A stretch of DNA of 7,855 nucleotides from an uncultured Oscillospiraceae bacterium (GTDB lineage Bacteria; Bacillota; Clostridia; Oscillospirales; Acutalibacteraceae): NCBI GenBank assembly GCA_900543525.1, contig UQRS01000089.1, positions 1 to 7,855 of the forward strand, in the 5' to 3' direction. Numbering within the stretch: the stretch's first letter is position 1; each line of letters starts with the position of its first letter. The translations under genes and the position numbers were made by a program. Shown one piece after another: positions 1-5,217 of the stretch. The notes under the pieces are model-generated. The model was not told the DNA's origin. It saw only the letters and a list, made by a program, of their open reading frames with translations, and ran no database searches.

Positions 1-11
1 GGCTTTGCCAA

Positions 12-184
12 CCCGGAGGTGGCCGGCGCTTTTACAAAGGCCCATTTTCCCCGGGATTTGTGGCGAGGCGAAGACGCCCTATAGCCTTATGTGATTCGAA
101 CATAGCGCGGGCGTCTCCCCAAAATGGGTTCATGGCAGAGTGCGCACGGCCGAATCTCGGCGGTAAAAGCACCGGGACTCTGGG
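12..184 (-). ncRNA. Candidate structured RNA or large palindromic element upstream of fhs
   Basis: No protein gene is convincing in 1-366; the short ORFs there resemble no family I know. What is visible is a nested set of inverted repeats: 12-18 with 178-184, 23-35 with 163-175, 41-48 with 121-128, 70-79 with 109-118, and 88-92 with 100-104. A small hairpin (150-153 with 157-160) sits on one side, giving a three-way-junction shape. Read as a leftward RNA, the 23-35 and 70-79 stems are continuous (13 and 10 bp, each with one G-U). Read rightward, each has an A-C mismatch. The outer stem slightly favours the opposite strand. The innermost loop reads TCGAATC on the minus strand, inside a TTCGAAT that resembles a tRNA T-loop. 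A leftward TATAAT lies at 303-308. Alternatives are a 6S-like RNA, a repeat element, or coincidence in GC-rich DNA. The left end may lie outside the window. Strand and function are inferred. Confidence 0.4.
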
Positions 185-187
185 CCC

Positions 188-296
188 CCGTCCAAATGAC
201 GGATTTGTTTTGCTTTTCGCAAAATGAGGCTGATACCCCGCCGCCTTTTTTGCGGCCAAATCCCGATCGAGTGGGCGCGACATGGTTGACGCGCCC
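188..296. other. Cluster of four short perfect hairpins
   Basis: Four separate perfect inverted repeats follow the nested structure: 188-192 with 198-202 (CCGTC/GACGG), 208-213 with 219-224 (TTTTGC/GCAAAA), 240-244 with 252-256 (GCCGC/GCGGC), and 273-279 with 290-296 (GGGCGCG/CGCGCCC). On the minus strand the middle two loops are purine-rich (GAAAA and an A-rich heptamer). The last hairpin would then sit almost at the 5' end of a transcript started from the TATAAT at 303-308. On the plus strand the first hairpin is followed by T-rich sequence (203-217), so it could instead act as a weak rightward terminator. These may be parts of the same leftward RNA as 12-184, or of the regulatory region of fhs. 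Nothing here matches a riboswitch class I can recognise, including the tetrahydrofolate riboswitch. Confidence 0.4.
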
Positions 297-312
297 GAAT
301 CTATTATACATT
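286..312 (+). promoter_or_regulatory. Possible fhs promoter, overlapping the divergent -10
   Basis: TTGACG at 286-291 is a good -35 match. The candidate -10 boxes are poorly spaced: TATACA at 305-310 leaves 13 bp and TACATT at 307-312 leaves 15 bp. The AT-rich patch is shared with the leftward TATAAT, so the two directions may compete. The -35 box also lies partly in the loop of the 273-296 hairpin. Confidence 0.3.
303..308 (-). promoter_or_regulatory. Perfect leftward -10 box (TATAAT)
   Basis: The minus strand carries an exact TATAAT here, inside the only AT-rich patch (about 298-318) of the upstream region. The expected start would be near 296, just at the GGGCGCG hairpin. The -35 position at 17-bp spacing reads GGAGAA and matches TTGACA poorly, so the promoter would need help or be weak. 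Direction is away from fhs, into the structured region. Confidence 0.4.
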
Positions 313-366
313 TACACGTCCCCGGTTCTCCGGCGGCTTTGAATTAAGAAGGAGGATATAAATCCT

Positions 367-2034
367 ATGCTGAGCGATATCGAAATTGCAAAGTCCGCTC
401 CGATCCGCCCGATTTCGGACGTGGCGGCCGACCTCTCGATCGGAGAGGAGTATCTGGAGCATTACGGCAAGTACAAGGCCAAGCTTGCGGAGGAGCTGTA
501 CACCGCGACGGCCGACCGCCCGGACGGCAAGCTGGTTCTGGTTACGGCCATCAATCCCACTCCCGCCGGAGAGGGAAAGACGACCACCAGCGTCGGCCTC
601 GGTCAGGCGATGCAGAAAATCGGGAAAAAGGCGATCATCGCCCTGCGGGAGCCTTCTCTCGGCCCGGTGTTCGGCATTAAGGGCGGCGCGGCCGGCGGCG
701 GCTATGCGCAGGTGATTCCGATGGAGGATATCAACCTCCACTTCACCGGCGATATGCACGCCATCACGGCGGCCAACAACCTGCTCTGCGCGTTGCTGGA
801 CAACCATCTGCAGCAGGGGAATACCCTCGGCATTGATCCGCGCCGGGTGCTGATAAAGCGCTGCCTCGACATGAACGACCGGGCGCTGCGCCACGTCAAC
901 GTCGGCCTTGGCGGACGGGTCAACGGCGTTCCCAGAGAGGACGGCTTCATCATCACCGTCGCGAGCGAGGTTATGGCCATCCTCTGCCTGTGCAGCGATC
1001 TTTCCGACCTCAAACGGCGGCTGGGCAACATCCTGGTCGCTTATACATATGGCGGCGAGCCGGTTTATGCCCGCGACCTGCAGGCAGAGGGCGCCATGGC
1101 CGCCCTGCTCAAGGACGCGGTCAAGCCCAATCTGGTTCAGACGCTGGAGGGAACGCCGGCCATCATGCACGGCGGCCCGTTTGCCAACATTGCCCACGGC
1201 TGTAATTCGATCCGTGCAACCCGCCTGGCGCTCAAGCTGGCCGACTACTGCATTACGGAGGCCGGCTTTGGCTCCGACCTCGGGGCGGAGAAATTCTTGG
1301 ATATCAAGTGCAGGTTCGGCGGCCTTTCTCCCGCGGCGATCGTGATTGTGGCGACCGTCCGGGCCCTCAAATACAACGGCGGCGTGGCCAAAACCGACCT
1401 GACCGCCGAAAACCTCCCCGCGCTGGAAAAGGGAATCGTCAACCTCGGTGCGCATATTGAAAATATGCAGAAATACGGCGTCCCGGTCGTGGTTGCCATC
1501 AATCGCTTCGGCAGCGATACCGACGCCGAGCTTGCGGCCGTCGCCGACTACTGCCGCGCGCGGGGTGCGGCCTTTGCCCTCAGTGAGGTTTTCGCCAAAG
1601 GGGGAGAGGGCGGCATCGAGCTGGCTGAGGCGGTTGTGCGCGCCTGCGAACAGCCGGCGGATTTTCACCCGCTGTATCCCGACGAGCTGCCTCTGCGGGA
1701 AAAGATTGAGTGTATCGCCAAAAATATCTATGGCGCGGACGGGGTAAACTTTACCCCCGCGGCGGAGAAGGGGCTGGCTGAAATCTCTGCCCTCGGGGCG
1801 GAAGGGATGCCGGTCTGCATCGCCAAAACACAGTATTCTCTGTCGGATGATCCGACTCTGCTCGGCCGGCCGACCGGCTTTACGATCACCGTGCGGGAGG
1901 TGCGGCTCTCGGCCGGCGCCGGCTTTGTGGTGGCGCTGACCGGGGACATCATGACCATGCCCGGTCTGCCGAAGGCACCGGCCGCCCACCGGATTGATGT
2001 CGACGGCAGCGGAAATATTTCCGGCCTGTTTTAA
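367..2034 (+). CDS. fhs: Formate--tetrahydrofolate ligase (10-formyl-THF synthetase)
   Basis: This cytoplasmic enzyme joins formate to tetrahydrofolate using ATP and makes 10-formyl-THF for purine, fMet-tRNA and one-carbon metabolism, and for the methyl branch of the Wood-Ljungdahl pathway in acetogens. The 555-residue product has the usual full length. Visible signatures are the P-loop TPAGEGKTT (65-73), the family block GIKGGAAGGGYAQVIP (103-118), VATVRALKYNGG (328-339), and the C-terminal KTQYSLSDDP (487-496) and GDIMTMPGLPK (526-536). The ATG has AAGGAGG at 349-355, 11 nt upstream. tsaE follows after 27 nt without a terminator, so the two are probably co-transcribed. No other Wood-Ljungdahl or folate gene is in the window, so an acetogenic role cannot be claimed. 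A biosynthetic or purine-fermentation role is equally possible. Confidence 0.98.
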   Translation: MLSDIEIAKSAPIRPISDVAADLSIGEEYLEHYGKYKAKLAEELYTATADRPDGKLVLVTAINPTPAGEGKTTTSVGLGQAMQKIGKKAIIALREPSLGPVFGIKGGAAGGGYAQVIPMEDINLHFTGDMHAITAANNLLCALLDNHLQQGNTLGIDPRRVLIKRCLDMNDRALRHVNVGLGGRVNGVPREDGFIITVASEVMAILCLCSDLSDLKRRLGNILVAYTYGGEPVYARDLQAEGAMAALLKDAVKPNLVQTLEGTPAIMHGGPFANIAHGCNSIRATRLALKLADYCITEAGFGSDLGAEKFLDIKCRFGGLSPAAIVIVATVRALKYNGGVAKTDLTAENLPALEKGIVNLGAHIENMQKYGVPVVVAINRFGSDTDAELAAVADYCRARGAAFALSEVFAKGGEGGIELAEAVVRACEQPADFHPLYPDELPLREKIECIAKNIYGADGVNFTPAAEKGLAEISALGAEGMPVCIAKTQYSLSDDPTLLGRPTGFTITVREVRLSAGAGFVVALTGDIMTMPGLPKAPAAHRIDVDGSGNISGLF

Positions 2035-2061
2035 ACTGCAACGAAGGAAGGAGGCGGCAGC

Positions 2062-2478
2062 TTGACCGAGTATCTCTCCCACAGCCCGGAGGAGACGGGG
2101 CAGATTGGCCGCACCATCGGAGAGCGGCTGACCCATGGCGGAGTGATCGCCCTGACCGGCGGCCTCGGGATGGGGAAAACCTGCCTGATCACCGGGATTG
2201 CACGCGGGCTTGGCTATACCGGGGAGGTCTCTTCCCCCACCTTTGCCCTTGTGAACGAATACATCGGCGGGCGCCTTCCGCTGTATCATTTTGATATGTA
2301 CCGGGTGGAGGGCTGGGACGACCTCTACTCCACCGGATTTTTCGACTATCTGGACGCCGGCGGCCTGCTCGCGGTCGAGTGGAGCGAGAATGTCGCCGCC
2401 GCTTTGCCGGAGGACACGATGCACATCGACATCTCCCGTTTGGGGGAGGAGGTCCGTCGGATTACACTGGATTTTTAA
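2062..2478 (+). CDS. tsaE: tRNA t6A biosynthesis ATPase TsaE
   Basis: TsaE is the small P-loop ATPase that works with TsaB and TsaD in forming N6-threonylcarbamoyladenosine at position 37 of ANN-decoding tRNAs. The 138-residue product is of typical length. It shows the Walker A motif GGLGMGKT (33-40), where many homologues have Asp at the second position, then SSPTF (57-61), HFDMYR (76-81) and VEWSEN (105-110), all in the family order. The start is TTG at 2062: no ATG lies nearby, and AAGGAGG at 2048-2054 is 7 nt upstream, which fixes it. It lies 27 nt after fhs and 87 nt before tsaB. The tsaE-tsaB pairing matches the common Bacillota arrangement, but rimI and tsaD do not follow here. Confidence 0.95.
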   Translation: MTEYLSHSPEETGQIGRTIGERLTHGGVIALTGGLGMGKTCLITGIARGLGYTGEVSSPTFALVNEYIGGRLPLYHFDMYRVEGWDDLYSTGFFDYLDAGGLLAVEWSENVAAALPEDTMHIDISRLGEEVRRITLDF

Positions 2479-2479
2479 G

Positions 2480-2544
2480 AGGGCGGGGGAACACTCCGCC
2501 CTAAAAAGAGGTTCGGCCGGCGCAGCGCCTCTGCCCGGCTGAAC
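2480..2544 (+). other. Two strong hairpins between tsaE and tsaB
   Basis: The 87-nt gap holds two inverted repeats. The first is a perfect 7-bp stem, 2480-2486 with 2496-2502 (AGGGCGG/CCGCCCT). The second is a 14-bp stem, 2511-2525 with 2531-2544, with a single bulged C at 2521, one G-T pair and a 5-nt loop. Neither is followed by a T-run on either strand, so they do not look like intrinsic terminators. The second ends 4 nt before the tsaB ribosome binding site (AAGGAAAGG, 2549-2556). It may affect mRNA processing, stability or tsaB translation, or it may be a small palindromic repeat. The role is inferred. Confidence 0.6.
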
Positions 2545-2565
2545 AGCAAGGAAAGGTATCTGGTT

Positions 2566-3288
2566 ATGAAGCTTTTGTCGTTGGAATGCTCGGCCGGCCC
2601 GGCCTCGGTCGCGGTGAGCGAGGATGGGCAGATTTTGGCCGAATTCTACGCCAATGTAAAACTCACCCATTCGGAGACGCTGCTGCCGATGGTGCAAAAC
2701 GCCCTGTCGGCCGCCCGCCTCGAAATGGGGGAGATAGACGGCTTTGCGGTGGCCTGCGGCCCCGGCTCCTTTACCGGTGTGCGGATCGGGGTGGCCGCCC
2801 TCAAGGGGATGGCGTGGGCCGCGGGGAAGCCCTGCGCCGCCGTCAGTTCTCTGGAGGGGATGGCGCTTCTGCTGTCCGGCTGCAGGGGTGTGATCGTCGC
2901 GGCCATGGACGCCCGCTGCAAGCAGGTGTACAACGCCCTCTTTTACGCCGATGGGGAGGTGGTTCGCCGCCTCTGCCCCGATCGGGCGCTCATGCTGGAG
3001 GAGCTGTCGGCAGAGCTGGATACGCTCGCCGCGGAGACGTATGCCGACACCGACTTTTTCTTTTGCGGAGACGGCGCGGCGCTCGCCTTTGACGCGGCAG
3101 GGGTGGCGCGAAAGCATCTTGCCCCGCCGCATTTGCGGTATCAGCGCGCGTCCGGCGTTGCGCTGGCGGCCGAGCGGCTGTTTGCCTCAGGTGAGGTTGT
3201 ACCGGCCGAGCGGTTGATGCCCTTCTACCTTCGCTTGCCGCAGGCGGAACGGGAGTTGCGCGCGAAGCAGTCCGCTTCGGCGAAATAG
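2566..3288 (+). CDS. tsaB: tRNA t6A biosynthesis protein TsaB
   Basis: TsaB is the non-catalytic ASKHA-fold partner of TsaD in the bacterial t6A complex (TsaB, TsaD, TsaE). It scaffolds transfer of threonylcarbamoyl to A37 of tRNA. The 240-residue product is normal for the family. It shows LTHSETLLP (33-41), the GPGSFTGVRIG signature (65-75) and the C-terminal block LRLPQAERE near residue 230, matching the P-x-Y-L-R motif common in homologues. AAGGAAAGG at 2549-2556 precedes the ATG by 9 nt. It follows tsaE on the same strand, which supports the assignment. The alternative, the related TsaD (Gcp), is excluded by length and by the lack of its metal-binding HxxxH motif. rpiB begins 39 nt downstream with no obvious terminator between. 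Confidence 0.95.
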   Translation: MKLLSLECSAGPASVAVSEDGQILAEFYANVKLTHSETLLPMVQNALSAARLEMGEIDGFAVACGPGSFTGVRIGVAALKGMAWAAGKPCAAVSSLEGMALLLSGCRGVIVAAMDARCKQVYNALFYADGEVVRRLCPDRALMLEELSAELDTLAAETYADTDFFFCGDGAALAFDAAGVARKHLAPPHLRYQRASGVALAAERLFASGEVVPAERLMPFYLRLPQAERELRAKQSASAK

Positions 3289-3327
3289 TTTCGGACAGAA
3301 TTTTTATGTATGGAAAGGAACAGGAAT

Positions 3328-3762
3328 ATGATTGCAATTGGCTGTGACCACGGCGGTTTTGAGTTGAAAGAGGCGATCGCTGCGCATTTGAAGGAGCGCG
3401 GCATCGAATACCACGACTTCGGCATTTACGAAAATCACTCGGTCGATTATCCGGACATTGCGGCCCTCGTGGCCAAAGCTGTCCAGTCGGGAGAGGCCGA
3501 ACGGGGCATCCTGATCTGCGGGACGGGCATCGGCATGTCTCTGGCCGCGAACAAATTTAAAGGAATCCGCGCCGCCGCCTGTAGTGAGACCTTCAGTGCC
3601 CAATACACCCGGCTGCACAATGACTCCAACATCCTCTGCCTTGGCGGGCGGGTGATCGGCCCCGGCGTCGCGCTGGAGATGGTCGATCTCTTCCTGGACA
3701 CCGCGTTTGAGGGTGGCCGCCATCAGCGCCGGGTGGATATGATCTCCGCGCTGGAGAAATAA
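3328..3762 (+). CDS. rpiB: Ribose-5-phosphate isomerase B
   Basis: RpiB interconverts ribose 5-phosphate and ribulose 5-phosphate in the pentose phosphate pathway and so feeds PRPP synthesis. Relatives in the RpiB/LacA/LacB family act on other sugar phosphates such as allose 6-phosphate. From the ATG at 3328 the product has 144 residues. It keeps the D7-H8 of CDHGG, the active-site C64 in ICGTGIGMS, H97 in RLHND, and the phosphate-binding R131 and R135 in GGRHQRR, each offset by two from the E. coli enzyme as I recall it. A further in-frame ATG at 3310 would add six residues. I prefer 3328 because the product then begins MIAIGCDHGG like homologues and has AAGGA at 3315-3319 about 8 nt upstream. 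upp lies 148 nt downstream. In Bacillus subtilis rpiB and upp are also near neighbours. Confidence 0.95.
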   Translation: MIAIGCDHGGFELKEAIAAHLKERGIEYHDFGIYENHSVDYPDIAALVAKAVQSGEAERGILICGTGIGMSLAANKFKGIRAAACSETFSAQYTRLHNDSNILCLGGRVIGPGVALEMVDLFLDTAFEGGRHQRRVDMISALEK

Positions 3763-3788
3763 AAGGCCGCCAATGCGAAAAACACGCC

Positions 3789-3802
3789 CGGCAGCCTTGC
3801 CG
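3789..3802 (+). terminator. Weak hairpin after rpiB
   Basis: CGGCA (3789-3793) pairs with TGCCG (3798-3802) around a 4-nt loop, followed by the T-containing stretch taacttttg. The stem is only 5 bp and the T-tract is short and interrupted, so it is at best a weak terminator or attenuator between rpiB and upp. Confidence 0.25.
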
Positions 3803-3817
3803 TAACTTTTGTATCCT

Positions 3818-3847
3818 TTGGGCGGGCGTCCGCCTTCTAAATATACT
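3818..3847 (+). promoter_or_regulatory. Possible upp promoter
   Basis: TATACT at 3842-3847 is a five-of-six match to the -10 consensus, in a small AT-rich patch of the rpiB-upp gap. TTGGGC at 3818-3823 lies 18 bp upstream and matches the -35 consensus only in TTG. A start near 3854 would give a leader of about 57 nt, covering the hairpin at 3855-3883. A separate promoter would fit the unusually long 148-nt gap. Confidence 0.35.
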
Positions 3848-3854
3848 GCCTGCC

Positions 3855-3883
3855 GCCGGGGAGGTTTTAGCCTTTTTGACGGC
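3855..3883 (+). other. Hairpin in the upp leader
   Basis: GCCG (3855-3858) pairs with CGGC (3880-3883). Inside it, GGGAGG (3859-3864) can pair with CCTTTT (3871-3876) using several G-U pairs, which closes a 6-nt loop. It lies just before the upp ribosome binding site. It is not a PyrR-binding element that I can recognise. The pairing could help control upp, or be incidental. Confidence 0.25.
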
Positions 3884-3910
3884 GTGAAAAAAGAAAGGAA
3901 CGCGAATAAA

Positions 3911-4540
3911 ATGGACAATGTTTGTTATTTAGACCATCCGTTGATTCAGCACAAGCTGACCATCCTCCGGAATAAGGAGACCGGCTCCAAGCAGTTCCGC
4001 GAGCTGGTGAATGAGATTGCCATGCTCATGTGCTATGAGGCGACCCGCGAGCTTCCGCTCAAGGAGGTCGAGGTTGAAACGCCGGTTGCACTGGCAAAAA
4101 CCAAGGTGCTGGCCGGGCGCAAGCTGGCCTTTGTTCCGATCCTGCGTGCCGGAATCGGCATGGTGGACGGCGCGCTTACCCTTGTCCCGGCGGCAAAGGT
4201 GGGACACATCGGCCTCTACCGTGATCCGGAGACGCTGGCTCCGGTTGAGTATTACTGCAAGATGCCCTCGGACATGAGCGAGCGGGATGTTTTCATCCTG
4301 GATCCCATGCTGGCCACCGGCGGCTCGGCCATCGCTGCCATCGACCTGATCAAGCGGCACAACCCCAAAACCATCCGGTTCATGTGCATTCTGGCCGCGC
4401 CGGAGGGAGTCAAGGCTCTGACCGAGGCGCACCCGGAGATTCAGGTTTACTGCGCCGCGGTGGATGAGAAGCTGAACGAGCACGGCTATATCGTGCCCGG
4501 CCTCGGCGACGCCGGCGACCGTATTTTCGGCACGAAATAA
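3911..4540 (+). CDS. upp: Uracil phosphoribosyltransferase
   Basis: Upp converts uracil and PRPP to UMP and diphosphate, the main uracil salvage reaction, in the cytoplasm. The 209-residue product matches the usual 208-209. It carries the PRPP loop DPMLATGGSA (131-140), VPILRAGIGM (75-84) and the uracil-binding C-terminal block GYIVPGLGDAGDR (192-204). The reading frame stays open upstream to an ATG at 3809. I place the start at 3911 because the product then begins MDNVCYLDHPLIQHKLT like known UPRTs and AAAGAAAGGAA ends 10 nt upstream at 3900. The TAA stop overlaps the next gene's ATG by one base (TAATG). RpiB just upstream supplies ribose 5-phosphate, the precursor of the PRPP that Upp consumes. 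Confidence 0.97.
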   Translation: MDNVCYLDHPLIQHKLTILRNKETGSKQFRELVNEIAMLMCYEATRELPLKEVEVETPVALAKTKVLAGRKLAFVPILRAGIGMVDGALTLVPAAKVGHIGLYRDPETLAPVEYYCKMPSDMSERDVFILDPMLATGGSAIAAIDLIKRHNPKTIRFMCILAAPEGVKALTEAHPEIQVYCAAVDEKLNEHGYIVPGLGDAGDRIFGTK

Positions 4541-5166
4541 TGGTGCAGCAAAATTTTCAAAAGGAAATGGACGGCCTGCTTGCCTCGCTGCCGGCGGGGG
4601 AGGCGGCGCCGTCCTTGCTGCTTCATAGCTGCTGCGGCCCCTGCAGCAGCTATGTGCTGGAATATCTGCGGCCGTATTTTCGGATAACGGTGTTTTTCTA
4701 TAACCCCAATATCGAGCCGGCGGAGGAGTATGCCCGCCGCCTGGACACGCAGAAAAAGCTGCTTTCGATCCTGAACGCCGACGGCGGCCAGCCGGTCGAG
4801 CTGCTCTGCGGCGAGTATGTGCCGGAGCGGTATCTGGCCGCCGTCTCGGGACTGGAGGCCGAGCCGGAGGGCGGCGGGCGCTGCGGGGTCTGCTTCCGCC
4901 TCCGACTGGAGGAGAGCGCCCGTCTCGCCGCGGCGGAGGGGGTTGATTACTTTGCCACCACCCTGACGGTCAGCCCGCACAAAAACGCCCCGCTGATTAA
5001 CGCGATCGGGGCGGAGGCCGGCCTTCGCTTCGGCGCGCGCTATCTTCCTTCGGATTTCAAAAAGCGGGGTGGTTACCTCCGCTCGGTTGAGTTGTCGAAG
5101 GCATACGGCCTCTATCGGCAGAATTACTGCGGCTGCCGGTTCGGGCTTCCGGACGGCCGGGTTTAA
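4540..5166 (+). CDS. queH: Epoxyqueuosine reductase QueH
   Basis: QueH (formerly DUF208) reduces epoxyqueuosine to queuosine at the wobble position of GUN-anticodon tRNAs. It replaces the unrelated cobalamin-dependent QueG. The 208-residue product shows the family's cysteine motifs: HSCCGPC (29-35; C31, C32, C35), GRCGVC (113-118; C115, C118) and YCGC (196-199; C197, C199), which hold its iron-sulfur and iron centre. It also shows ATTLTVSPHKN (139-149) and LSKAYGLYRQNYCGC (185-199). Its ATG shares one base with the upp stop and has no clear ribosome binding site, so translation is probably coupled to upp. No other queuosine gene (queC, D, E, F, A or tgt) is visible. It may act on queuosine made from salvaged precursor or from genes elsewhere. 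Confidence 0.95.
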   Translation: MVQQNFQKEMDGLLASLPAGEAAPSLLLHSCCGPCSSYVLEYLRPYFRITVFFYNPNIEPAEEYARRLDTQKKLLSILNADGGQPVELLCGEYVPERYLAAVSGLEAEPEGGGRCGVCFRLRLEESARLAAAEGVDYFATTLTVSPHKNAPLINAIGAEAGLRFGARYLPSDFKKRGGYLRSVELSKAYGLYRQNYCGCRFGLPDGRV

Positions 5167-5217
5167 AAAATGCGGCGGTTGGCGTTTTTTCTGTATAGAG
5201 AAAGGACTGTCTATCTA

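Noticed and set aside
32..342. Three short open frames in the fhs upstream region, on both strands
   Set aside because: They overlap each other and the inverted repeats, lack good ribosome binding sites and resemble no family. The palindromes explain the region better.
1..366. A tetrahydrofolate riboswitch controlling fhs
   Set aside because: The gene would fit, but I see none of the conserved THF-riboswitch core sequence.
304..3132. A 942-codon open frame on the minus strand opposite fhs, tsaE and tsaB
   Set aside because: It spans three well-identified genes, its translation resembles no family and is rich in Gly, Arg and Ala, and such antisense frames are common in GC-rich coding DNA.
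3809..3910. An N-terminal extension of Upp from the ATG at 3809
   Set aside because: The extra 34 residues have no counterpart in uracil phosphoribosyltransferases, there is no ribosome binding site at 3809, and 3911 has one and gives the usual length.
5170..5217. A longer GH43 start at 5170
   Set aside because: It sits 3 nt after the queH stop without a ribosome binding site and puts charged residues before an otherwise typical signal peptide.
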